From UBA2336 sp046294915 (lineage in GTDB: Bacteria; Bacteroidota; Bacteroidia; Cytophagales; Cyclobacteriaceae), in contig JBKBOE010000002.1 of assembly GCA_046294915.1 (NCBI GenBank), positions 15,749 to 79,748 on the forward strand: 64,000 bases of DNA, read 5' to 3'. Below the pieces are notes generated by a model that searched no databases, was not told where the DNA came from, and saw nothing but the letters and a program-made list of their open reading frames with translations. Shown here piece by piece: positions 32,984 to 41,109 of the stretch; the first letter of the stretch is position 1, and the number at the start of each line of letters is the position of its first letter. Both the position numbers and the translations under genes were made by a program.

Positions 32984-34687
32984 TTAAACATCAAAATTAA
33001 TATCCTTTACCCGCAACTGGATGCTGGCATTCCCATTGAATACATTTTCTTCTACCGTAAAAACCATCCTGAAAAGTTCTCCGGCAGCCAGCCGGTCATA
33101 GTGTTCGGCCAGGTCAAAGGCAACAGCCTGAAGAACATTCTCATTCCCTTCTTGCTTTGCCAGAAACCGCAGGTGTTTGTCTTTAAAGTTTGACAAGGCA
33201 TTGAATACAAACACATTTCGTGCCTCAAACAGGGGTTTGTGGTTTTCCGGGCCAAAGGGAGCCATCTGTTTTATGAGGTTAAGAAACTTTATGGTGATGG
33301 CATCAAACCGTACCGGTACATCCACTTCAATAACCGGGGTCAGCTGGTCAGCGGTTATCTGCTCTTTAACAACTTTCTCAAAGCGTTGCCTGAACAACTC
33401 AAGGTTATCCTTTTCAAGGGTAAGGCCTGCCGCGTATTTATGTCCTCCAAATTTTTCGAGCAGATCACTGCATTGTTCAATAGCCCTGTACAAATCAAAC
33501 CCATTAACACTTCTGGCCGATCCTGTAATCTTTCCGTTTGATTCGGTCAGGATAACCGTAGGCCGGTAAAATTTTTCTATACAACGTGCCGCTACGATAC
33601 CGATGACGCCTTTATGCCAGGTGTTTTTGAACAACACCGTTGAACTGGCCGCCCTGAGCGATTCATCATGTTCAATCATAGCCAGGGCTTCTTCGGTAAT
33701 GCTTAAATCAAACTCCCTGCGAAGGTCATTCTTGGTGTCAACATGCTGGGCCATTTCTATAGCCTGTGATTCGGTTTTTGAAATAAGCAGTTCAACCGCT
33801 GCGCTGGCATGGGCTACGCGGCCGGCTGCATTAATGCGGGGGCCGAGCGTAAACACGATCCCCGAAACATCCAGGTCCTGTTTTGAGTTTGAAATTTCTT
33901 TTAGCGCTTTGAGCCCGGGTTGCGGATCTTCATTTAGCTTTTTAATTCCGAAGTATGAAAGAATTCGGTTCTCACCCGTTATGGGTACAATATCCGAGGC
34001 AATGCTTACGGCTACCAAATCCAAGTACTGAAAAATCATTTTTTCGTCACCATAGCGTCTGGCATAGGCCTGCATTAGCTTAAATCCCAAACCGCAACCG
34101 GTCAACTCTTTAAATGGATAGGCACAGTCGTTGCGCTTCGGATCAAGCACTGCCACTGCATTTGGAATTTTTGCATCAGGCAAATGATGATCGCAGATGA
34201 TGAAATCAATTCCCCGGCTGTTTGCCAACACCACCATGTCATCGGCTTTGATGCCGCAATCCAGTGCGATGATCAATGCAAAATTATTCTCACCGGCATA
34301 CTCTATTCCGGCCTTTGAAATGCCATACCCTTCCTTGTTGCGATCGGGAATATAAACTTCGCAATTCGCATAAAATGCACTAAGGTAATTGTAAACTAAA
34401 GCCACTGCAGTGGTGCCGTCAACATCGTAATCTCCGTAGATGAGAATTTTCTCATTTAAGTCGATGGCCTTCCGAATACGTGTAACTGCTTCGTTCATAT
34501 CCTTCATCAGAAAAGGATCGTGAAGTTCAGTAAGAGAAGGGCGAAAAAATTTTCTTGCAGCTTGAATTGAGTTTATGCCTCGTTGTAAAAGAATGGTAGT
34601 AAGAAACGGATTAATGTTCAACTCTTTTCCAAGCGCCTGGATTTGCTCAGCAGGTGGAATTGGCTTATAAACCCAACGTTTGTTCAC
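32984..34687 (-). CDS. recJ: Single-stranded-DNA-specific 5'-3' exonuclease RecJ
   Basis: A 567-residue exonuclease for recombination and repair. DHH-family metal motifs are IYGDYDVDGTTAVAL (about 80-94), ALDCGIK near 139-145 and FIICDHHLPDAKIP near 156-170. GPRINAAGRVAHAS (about 278-291) and the DHHA1 motif FGGHKYAAGLTL (about 412-423) follow, and an OB-fold closes the chain. The start is GTG 34687, 2 bp after the stop of the collagen-like gene, so the two may be coupled. Confidence 0.95.
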   Translation of the reverse strand: MNKRWVYKPIPPAEQIQALGKELNINPFLTTILLQRGINSIQAARKFFRPSLTELHDPFLMKDMNEAVTRIRKAIDLNEKILIYGDYDVDGTTAVALVYNYLSAFYANCEVYIPDRNKEGYGISKAGIEYAGENNFALIIALDCGIKADDMVVLANSRGIDFIICDHHLPDAKIPNAVAVLDPKRNDCAYPFKELTGCGLGFKLMQAYARRYGDEKMIFQYLDLVAVSIASDIVPITGENRILSYFGIKKLNEDPQPGLKALKEISNSKQDLDVSGIVFTLGPRINAAGRVAHASAAVELLISKTESQAIEMAQHVDTKNDLRREFDLSITEEALAMIEHDESLRAASSTVLFKNTWHKGVIGIVAARCIEKFYRPTVILTESNGKITGSARSVNGFDLYRAIEQCSDLLEKFGGHKYAAGLTLEKDNLELFRQRFEKVVKEQITADQLTPVIEVDVPVRFDAITIKFLNLIKQMAPFGPENHKPLFEARNVFVFNALSNFKDKHLRFLAKQEGNENVLQAVAFDLAEHYDRLAAGELFRMVFTVEENVFNGNASIQLRVKDINFDV

Positions 34688-34689
34688 CT

Positions 34690-35478
34690 TCAGTTTGTTT
34701 GAAACGTTACTTGTCCGTCTTTGCCGCGCACGCCTTCTGCACCTTCAGTTCCGGGGGCACCATCTTTACCGTTTTTACGTGCCGGGCCCAATCCGGCTGA
34801 GCCATGGTTGCCACGCTTGCCCCCCTGGCCCGGGCCGCCAGCATAATTCTTAATCAGCAGTTTGCTGCCAACCCACTCCTTTACGGTAAGCGCCTGCGGA
34901 GATTGAATCAACAAATTTCCGCCATTACCCCCATCGCCACCCCGACCACCATTACCGCCATTTCCACCATTACCCCCATTGCAATGAACTGTTCCCGGGC
35001 TTCCATCTCCTCCCGCACCGCCAGCCCCGCCATTACCTCCTCGTCCTCCAATTAAAATTATGGTGAGTTGTCCATTTATGATCAGGCGATCAAAATACAG
35101 AGACAAATTAGTACCACTAACACCAGCCAACCCTTGTGCCCCGCTTGATCCGTCTGTCCCGCTCTTGCATGGACCTGAGGCGACTGTTCCCGGCCGGCCA
35201 TTCCGCCCGCTTGCACCGTTTGCTCCAATACCCATTATGCTTGTTGCTTTCCCGGCAATGATCACTTTCGCGCGGATGTAATTGTCCGTACGAAGGGGGT
35301 TTAGCAAGATGGTCGATGAATCCATTAACACCAGTGTATCTGCTACAAGAATATCGGCTTGGTGATCCAGTTTAAACACTTCTTTTGGCCTCACCACCAG
35401 TTTTTCGCTGCGGATTTGTGAAAAAACACCCCCGGCACTGCTTACTAAAACCCCTATTACGAGCAACCACTTTTTCAT
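34690..35478 (-). CDS. Secreted collagen-like glycine-rich protein
   Basis: A 262-residue protein with a signal peptide (about 1-20). A non-repetitive beta-rich segment (about 21-80) precedes Gly-X-Y-like stretches at about 80-122, 144-187 and 213-250, for example GRNGRPGTVASGP and GKDGAPGTEGAEGVRGKDG. The middle block is an Asn/Gly tract of the GGNGGNGG type. Collagen-like and PE_PGRS-like glycine-rich folds are both possible. The gene stops 2 bp before recJ, an unusual neighbour. No catalytic motif is visible; a surface or matrix role is inference. Confidence 0.8.
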   Translation of the reverse strand: MKKWLLVIGVLVSSAGGVFSQIRSEKLVVRPKEVFKLDHQADILVADTLVLMDSSTILLNPLRTDNYIRAKVIIAGKATSIMGIGANGASGRNGRPGTVASGPCKSGTDGSSGAQGLAGVSGTNLSLYFDRLIINGQLTIILIGGRGGNGGAGGAGGDGSPGTVHCNGGNGGNGGNGGRGGDGGNGGNLLIQSPQALTVKEWVGSKLLIKNYAGGPGQGGKRGNHGSAGLGPARKNGKDGAPGTEGAEGVRGKDGQVTFQTN

Positions 35479-35529
35479 TGCTTAATCGGATAATTCAACA
35501 GGCAAACGTGCACAATCCCGCGCATTCTT

Positions 35530-35563
35530 AAAAATAAAAAAGCAGCACCGGGCGGGTACTGCT
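35530..35563 (-). terminator. Intrinsic terminator after the coiled-coil/SPOR-like gene
   Basis: On the minus strand a 9-bp stem AGCAGTACC / GGTGCTGCT with one G-T wobble and a 5-nt loop is followed by six T residues, then A and more T. It lies 23 bp beyond the stop codon of the gene that starts at 36218. Confidence 0.85.
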
Positions 35564-35585
35564 TGCTGATGCTGACAGGAATTGT

Positions 35586-36218
35586 CTACTCCGTGCCTTG
35601 TTTCTTTTCTGCCGTTACGTTTTCCAGAACATCTTTAATTTCAGTGCGCTGGCCGTCTTTGTACGGTACAATCCAAGCGTCCTTTACGCCCATTTCGCGC
35701 ATGTATTTTTTAAATTGGTCGGCCTCCCAGTAATCGCGGAAGATGCCAATGGTAACCCGCTGTGGTTCATTTTCCCTTACCTCACCTCCAAAGTTCGGAT
35801 TGTTATCAAAATACTTCGACAAGTCTTTGTTTTTGAAAGCACCCACCTGCACCTTGAAAACAATACCCTTTGAAAAATCCATCGGGTTAATAACCGGTGA
35901 TTCTTTTAGCTGGGCAATTTCAGCACGGGCTGCCGTTAGTTGGCCACGCATCTGCGAAAGCTGGTCTTCGAGTTCGGCAATACGCGCATCTTTGTTGCTC
36001 ATGGCGCTTTGCATTTCCGAAATCCTGCGGTTTAACGCAGCAACCTGATTGTCGGCACTTTGCTTGTCTTCCGTTAACTGCTTTAAGTTAGCGGGTTGCT
36101 TGGCATATTCCTTGGCTTTTTTCTTCCACTCTTTTTTTTCCTGCTTGGAAAGCTGGGCGAAAGTTTGCGTGCCCGCAAAAAGTAAAGCCAGACAGAAAAG
36201 TAATGTTAATTTTTTCAT
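35586..36218 (-). CDS. Periplasmic coiled-coil protein with SPOR-like C-terminal domain
   Basis: About 210 residues from ATG 36218 with a signal peptide (MKKLTLLFCLALLFAG). A long coiled coil (about 45-115, with heptads such as LNRRISEMQSAMSNKDARI) leads to a C-terminal domain starting FKVQVGAFKNKDLSKYF. That stretch, together with VTIGIFRDYWEADQFKKYM, has the pattern of SPOR peptidoglycan-binding repeats. A role at the cell wall is inferred. The upstream in-frame ATG (36263) would put 15 residues before the signal peptide and is less likely. Confidence 0.82.
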   Translation of the reverse strand: MKKLTLLFCLALLFAGTQTFAQLSKQEKKEWKKKAKEYAKQPANLKQLTEDKQSADNQVAALNRRISEMQSAMSNKDARIAELEDQLSQMRGQLTAARAEIAQLKESPVINPMDFSKGIVFKVQVGAFKNKDLSKYFDNNPNFGGEVRENEPQRVTIGIFRDYWEADQFKKYMREMGVKDAWIVPYKDGQRTEIKDVLENVTAEKKQGTE

Positions 36219-36274
36219 TGTCAGGAGTTTAAAAAGTTTACTAAAAGTACAAAATATTTTCAATTTCCTATTTT

Positions 36275-37669
36275 TCAGGGGTTTCCGACCATCTTTTCAG
36301 GGCGTACCCACTGGTCGAATTGCTCTGCCGTTACCAATCCAAGTTCAATGGCCGCTTCGCGCAGGGTTTTATTTTCCTTATGGGCCTTCTTGGCAATTTT
36401 GGCGGCATTTTCATAACCAATATGGGGATTGAGTGCCGTAACCAACATTAACGAATTTTCCATATGTCTTTTAATGATGGCCTTATTCGGCTCAATGCCT
36501 TCAGCACATTTATCGTTAAACGAAACACATGCATCGCCAAGCAGCCTGGCCGATTGGAGAACATTGGCGGCAATTAGCGGTTTAAAAACATTCAGTTCAA
36601 AATGTCCGGTGGCACCGCCTACTGAAACCGCCACGTCATTGCCAATAACCTGTGCGCATACCATGGTTAATGCTTCAGGTTGTGTTGGGTTTACTTTACC
36701 GGGCATTATGGATGAGCCGGGCTCGTTATCCGGGATGATAATCTCACCAATGCCGGAACGTGGACCTGAACTGAGCATGCGGATGTCATTTCCGATTTTC
36801 ATCAGAGCCACCGCTGCACGTTTCAATGCCCCTGATAATTCAACCATGGCATCGTGCGCTGCCAGTGCTTCAAACTTATTGGGTGCTGTTACAAACGGAT
36901 AGCCCGTTAGTTCGGCAATTTTTTTTGCTACTAACACATCATAGCCTTGGGGGGCATTAAGCCCGGTACCAACAGCAGTCCCCCCTAACGCCAACTCCCT
37001 AACCATTTCTAACGCATTTTTAATTGCCCGAATGCTGTTGCTGATTTGCTGAACGTACCCTGAAAATTCCTGACCAAGGGTTAGAGGGGTTGCGTCCATG
37101 AAATGTGTTCTTCCTGTTTTTACAATGCTGTTGTACTCTTTCGATTTTCTGGAAAGTGTATCGTGTAGTTTTTGCATCCCTGGTAATGTAATCTCAACTA
37201 CCTGCTTGTATGCTGCAATGTGCATAGCGGTGGGAAACGTGTCGTTGGACGACTGGGATTTGTTCACGTCATCGTTGGGATGAAGAATTTTTTTCTCATC
37301 GGTCAGTTTTCCTCCGCTTAACACATGTGCACGGTAGGCGATGACCTCGTTTACATTCATGTTGCTTTGCGTGCCCGAACCGGTTTGCCAGATAACCAGC
37401 GGAAACTCCCCCTCCAGTTTCCCGCTAAGTATTTCGTCACAAACTTTCCCTATGAGATCTTTCTTTTCGACCGGTAGTACGCCCAGTTCATGATTGGCCA
37501 TGGCGGCTGCCTTTTTCAGGTAGGCAAAAGCATAGATAATTTCTTTGGGCATGCTGCCTTCGGGGCCGATTTTGAAATTATTGCGCGAACGTTCGGTTTG
37601 TGCTCCCCAATATCTATCGGCAGGTACTTGTACCTCGCCCATAGTATCTTTTTCAATGCGGTAATTCAT
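36275..37669 (-). CDS. fumC: Class II fumarate hydratase
   Basis: TCA-cycle enzyme interconverting fumarate and malate. About 464 residues from ATG 37669, which matches the family start (MNYRIEKDTMGEVQVPADR). The active-site signature is GSSIMPGKVNPTQ, and TGSGTQSNMNVNEV near 95-110 and GRTHFMDATPLT near 184-195 are class II motifs. A longer frame to 37741 has no homologous support. An exact -7 (TACCTTTG) lies 27 bp before the start. Confidence 0.96.
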   Translation of the reverse strand: MNYRIEKDTMGEVQVPADRYWGAQTERSRNNFKIGPEGSMPKEIIYAFAYLKKAAAMANHELGVLPVEKKDLIGKVCDEILSGKLEGEFPLVIWQTGSGTQSNMNVNEVIAYRAHVLSGGKLTDEKKILHPNDDVNKSQSSNDTFPTAMHIAAYKQVVEITLPGMQKLHDTLSRKSKEYNSIVKTGRTHFMDATPLTLGQEFSGYVQQISNSIRAIKNALEMVRELALGGTAVGTGLNAPQGYDVLVAKKIAELTGYPFVTAPNKFEALAAHDAMVELSGALKRAAVALMKIGNDIRMLSSGPRSGIGEIIIPDNEPGSSIMPGKVNPTQPEALTMVCAQVIGNDVAVSVGGATGHFELNVFKPLIAANVLQSARLLGDACVSFNDKCAEGIEPNKAIIKRHMENSLMLVTALNPHIGYENAAKIAKKAHKENKTLREAAIELGLVTAEQFDQWVRPEKMVGNP

Positions 37670-37695
37670 CAGTGTAAAAATTTCATTAATCCATT

Positions 37696-37722
37696 CAAAG
37701 GTAGAAAAACCCCTAAAACAAA
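37696..37722 (-). promoter_or_regulatory. Candidate promoter for fumC
   Basis: On the minus strand TACCTTTG at 37703-37696 is an exact -7 element. A TTTG at 37722-37719 is only 15 bp upstream, shorter than the usual 19-21, so the -33 assignment is weak. The TTTG lies in the T-tract of the preceding terminator. Confidence 0.5.
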
Positions 37723-37741
37723 AATGCCGGATAACCGGCAT
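37714..37741 (-). terminator. Intrinsic terminator after the PorE-like gene
   Basis: On the minus strand a perfect 7-bp stem ATGCCGG / CCGGCAT with a TTAT loop is followed by TTTTGTTTT. It lies 7 bp after the stop codon and separates the lipoprotein gene from fumC. Confidence 0.88.
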
Positions 37742-37747
37742 TGATGG

Positions 37748-39742
37748 TTAATTTCCGTCTTTCTTTCGGAAGTATTTGTCTTCATCAAATTCATCCTCGA
37801 GCGACTTGGGGACAATGCCAACCTCCAGAATTTTGAACTCCGTTCTGCGGTTCTTCTGGCGGCCGGCAGGATTATCGGTACCATCCGGATTTGTATTTCG
37901 GGCTATTGGCCGGGATTCGCCATAGCCTTTAGCTACTAACCTGTCGTTTGCAATTCCGCGCTTTACTAAATAATTCACAGCCGACTCTGCCCGCTTTTGC
38001 GACAACCACATGTTGTATTCTTCGGTATCAACACTATCGGTGTGTGAACTCAGCTCAATTTTAATTTCCGGATTATCTACCAGCAACTGAACAAGCTTAT
38101 CAAGCTCATGAGCCGCATCGGGCCGGATATCAAATTTGTTGAAGTCGTAATAAATATTCTCCAGCACGAAGATCTTATTGATTTCAATTTTATCCAGAAC
38201 AATTAGGGTATCGAATGTAATGTTGGTAACCAGTTCGGTAAGTGTTTTCGGATCGACCGACCTGCCCTTTGTTGTGTATTCCTGGCGCTTTACCAGGTAG
38301 CCTTCGGTTTCGCCTACCAGGTTATAATCTTCGTTATCATATACGCGGAACAAAAACTTACCATCGTTTCCGGTTACATAGTCCTGCATCAAATCGCCTT
38401 TGGCATCAAGTAAACTCACTTTGGTGTTGGGAAGAATCTGAAGTTTACCTTCCTTATCAGGAGTATACGTAACGCCAGCCAAATAATAGTTGATTACGCG
38501 CAGGTCAGGGTCTTCATTAACAAAGGTGTAGATGTCGTCATCGCCTTTTCCGCCTTCGCGGTTAGAGGTAAAAAATCCGCGATCGGGCCGAAAGAGAAAA
38601 ATTCCAAAATCATCGCCAGTGGAGTTTACCGGTTCCCCCAGATTTTCCACGGTGGTAACTCCTGATGATCGCTTTACTACAAACAGATCCAGTCCTCCGT
38701 ATCCCGGGTGACCATCAGAGGCCAGATAAAGTTTACCGTCATCGGCTACATAGGGAAACATTTCGTTTCCGGGCGTGTTGATTTCGGGCCCAAGGTTTCG
38801 TACCCGTGCAAACCGGCCACGTGAATCAACCTGCGCAGCATACAAATCGGTACCGCCATAGCCTCCTTTTCTGTTTGAAGCGAAATACAAGGTTCGGCCA
38901 TCGGGGCTGAATGCCGGGGTAGAGTCCCAGAACTCCGGAGTGTTAACTCCTCCGGTAATTACCTGCGGCTCTGACCAGGTACCGTTTCTGAAACGTGTAA
39001 TATAAAGGTCAACATCTTCGGCTCCTTTTTTCTTTCCGGTGTTCCCTTTGGCAAACACCATGGTGCGGCCATCGGGGGTGAACGCTATACAGCCATCGTT
39101 TACATTTTCGGTATTGATGTTTGCCGGCAGGGGTGTTAATGTGGCTATATCAACATTTGCTCCGCGGCTGGCCACTTTGTACAGGTTTGTAAACGGTGTG
39201 CCGGTGGCTGCATACAACTTGCCATTCCCGCGCGAGGAAGTAAAGTAAAGTTCGTTATTGAGATAAACCGGGTTGTACTCACTTTGAGGCGTATTGAGCA
39301 ACTCCAGGTTTTTAATCCGGTAAAAGTTTGGTTTCTCTCTTAATTTTTCAAGATAGGCCAGCCCTTTTAATTCGATGTTGGCCCGGTCTTTCAACTGGTC
39401 GTTTGAGGTACGGCTAATGAGTTGCTCTAACTGCTTGCGGGCTTCGTCATATTTTGAATTGGCTTTTAAAGATTGGGCGTAGTAAAACTGAATGGAGTCT
39501 TTATCTATTCCGCGACCTCCGGCTTTGGCATAATATAACTCGGATTCTTTCAGCCGGTTCGATAATCGGTATGCTTCTGCAATAAAATAATTAGCCCGAC
39601 TTTGGTCCTTAAGTTTAGCTGCTTTTAACAGATTAATGGTGTTTTGATATTCCCCACGCCTGAATGCCTTGGTGGCTTTCTTCTCAGGGCTACAGCCTAC
39701 AAACAGGCCTGCAAAAATCAAGAGAAAAATAATTAACCTCAT
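37748..39742 (-). CDS. PorE-like lipoprotein: TPR, PD40 propeller, CRD and OmpA domain
   Basis: About 664 residues from ATG 39742, with a lipobox ending FVGC (C17). TPR helices (about 20-125) are followed by a PD40 propeller (about 150-410, with FSPDGRTLYFASNRKGGYGG). A carboxypeptidase-regulatory-like domain (about 420-510) follows, then a C-terminal OmpA/MotB domain (about 535-650) with FNKFDIRPDAAHELDKL and SHTDSVDTEEYN. This order is that of PorE, a T9SS component tied to peptidoglycan. Paralogues are common, so PorE identity is inferred. It lies 48 bp after the gene that ends at 39793. Confidence 0.85.
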   Translation of the reverse strand: MRLIIFLLIFAGLFVGCSPEKKATKAFRRGEYQNTINLLKAAKLKDQSRANYFIAEAYRLSNRLKESELYYAKAGGRGIDKDSIQFYYAQSLKANSKYDEARKQLEQLISRTSNDQLKDRANIELKGLAYLEKLREKPNFYRIKNLELLNTPQSEYNPVYLNNELYFTSSRGNGKLYAATGTPFTNLYKVASRGANVDIATLTPLPANINTENVNDGCIAFTPDGRTMVFAKGNTGKKKGAEDVDLYITRFRNGTWSEPQVITGGVNTPEFWDSTPAFSPDGRTLYFASNRKGGYGGTDLYAAQVDSRGRFARVRNLGPEINTPGNEMFPYVADDGKLYLASDGHPGYGGLDLFVVKRSSGVTTVENLGEPVNSTGDDFGIFLFRPDRGFFTSNREGGKGDDDIYTFVNEDPDLRVINYYLAGVTYTPDKEGKLQILPNTKVSLLDAKGDLMQDYVTGNDGKFLFRVYDNEDYNLVGETEGYLVKRQEYTTKGRSVDPKTLTELVTNITFDTLIVLDKIEINKIFVLENIYYDFNKFDIRPDAAHELDKLVQLLVDNPEIKIELSSHTDSVDTEEYNMWLSQKRAESAVNYLVKRGIANDRLVAKGYGESRPIARNTNPDGTDNPAGRQKNRRTEFKILEVGIVPKSLEDEFDEDKYFRKKDGN

Positions 39743-39792
39743 TATGTTCCAATCAACCATTAAAGTTACGAAGAAAACCTGTTTAGACGGTA

Positions 39793-40290
39793 TCAAACTA
39801 TAACCTTATCCAGGTATCTTTTCAGCCAGGTGTCGCATGCTGATACAGGCCACCTGTTTTTCAAATCGCCAACCGTTTTGGCGCTTGCATCAAAAACCTT
39901 TGAACTTCCATTCCATTTGCCTTCAGCCAATGTCGCTCGTAACGCTGCAACTGGAATAACCACTACGTTTTCATTTATCAAAAAAGCAACCGCATCCCGG
40001 TTAAAAAGGTCGAGCGAAAACTGCTTCTCAATTTCCTTCATCAGGTGTACCGATTCATCAATGGAACATCCACTGGCTACATTTACCTGTTCATTGGCTG
40101 CCAACACAATAAACCGCTGGTAGGAAATTGTGAAGGAAGCCTGAAGCGTTCTATTATGGGCGGCCCACCTTTCAGTAAACGCACGAAGTTGCCCGGAAAT
40201 TGCGGCAACCTCAGCTGGCGTTAACAGTCTGTTGGCCTGGTAAATCCATATTCTGGAGGATTCGGGTAGTTGATCGAACGGAATAAACAT
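39793..40290 (-). CDS. Conserved Bacteroidota protein of unknown function
   Basis: A 165-residue soluble protein starting MFIPFDQLPESSRIWIYQANR and including ASGCSIDESVHLMKEIE near 77-93. I recognise the family as a Bacteroidota-specific one that is sometimes labelled ABC transporter ATPase, but no Walker motif is present, so that label looks wrong. Conserved Trp, Cys and acidic residues suggest a small alpha/beta fold. It lies 17 bp after the HdrB-like gene and is probably its operon partner. Confidence 0.72.
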   Translation of the reverse strand: MFIPFDQLPESSRIWIYQANRLLTPAEVAAISGQLRAFTERWAAHNRTLQASFTISYQRFIVLAANEQVNVASGCSIDESVHLMKEIEKQFSLDLFNRDAVAFLINENVVVIPVAALRATLAEGKWNGSSKVFDASAKTVGDLKNRWPVSACDTWLKRYLDKVIV

Positions 40291-40307
40291 GGAGTCAATC
40301 TTACTAC

Positions 40308-41093
40308 TTAGCTTAAACCTTGTGCTTCGGCAATTAGTTCGGCCAGATCCTTCACCTTAACTTCGGCTTCCTTCTCTTTAGCCTTTACCCCATCCGTAAT
40401 CATCGTCATGCAAAACGGGCAGGCTACGGCAATGGTGGATGCACCTGTTTGCAGTGCTTCTTCAGCCCGCTCAATGTTGATTTCCTTTCTGCCCTTCTCG
40501 GCATCTTTAAACATCTGGGCGCCTCCCGCTCCGCAGCAAAGGCCGGTGGTGCGACAGCGTTTCATTTCCACCAGGTCGGCATCCAGCGCCTGGAGTACTG
40601 CACGTGGTGCCTCGTAGATAGTATTGGCCCGTCCTAAATAGCAAGAGTCGTGGTACGTAATTCTCTTTCCTTTAAATGATCCGCCTTCTTTAAGCTTAAT
40701 CTTTCCTTCATCAATTAGTTGCTGTAAAAATACAGAGTGGTGAATTACTTCATAGCTGCCACCCAATTCGGGATATTCATTCTTCAACGTATTAAAACAA
40801 TGGGGACAAGCCGTAACAATTTTCTTTACGCCATAACCATTTAACACCTGGATATTATTCATAGCCTGCATCTGGAAAAGAAATTCGTTGCCGGCCCGTC
40901 TTGCCGGATCGCCCGTGCAGGTTTCTTCGGATCCCAGCACAGCGAACTTCACACCCACGGCATTTAAAATTTTTACAAAGGCTTTGGTTACACGCTTATA
41001 GCGATCGTCATACGAACCTGCACAACCAACCCAGAAAAGAATTTCAGGCGTTTCTCCTTTTACCGTAAGATCAGCCAGTGTTGGTACATTCAT
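40308..41093 (-). CDS. HdrB-like iron-sulfur protein with two CCG domains
   Basis: A 261-residue protein with two CCG (cysteine-rich) domains. The first includes WVGCAGSYD and TACPHCFNTLKNEYP; the second has YHDSCYLGR, GLCCGAGGAQMF and ACPFCMTM. These are the cluster ligands of heterodisulfide reductase subunit B, glycolate oxidase GlcF and LutA-type electron carriers. It is 16 bp after the HdrC-like membrane gene, and the pair forms a membrane redox module. The substrate is not determined. Confidence 0.88.
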   Translation of the reverse strand: MNVPTLADLTVKGETPEILFWVGCAGSYDDRYKRVTKAFVKILNAVGVKFAVLGSEETCTGDPARRAGNEFLFQMQAMNNIQVLNGYGVKKIVTACPHCFNTLKNEYPELGGSYEVIHHSVFLQQLIDEGKIKLKEGGSFKGKRITYHDSCYLGRANTIYEAPRAVLQALDADLVEMKRCRTTGLCCGAGGAQMFKDAEKGRKEINIERAEEALQTGASTIAVACPFCMTMITDGVKAKEKEAEVKVKDLAELIAEAQGLS

Positions 41094-41109
41094 CGTTTAG
41101 TCTTTACAG

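Noticed and set aside
34804..35055. Tandem ACCATTACC/CCGCCATT-type repeats resembling a repeat array
   Set aside because: They are the coding trace of Gly/Asn blocks in the collagen-like protein on the minus strand; spacing is by codon, with no unique spacers, so not CRISPR.
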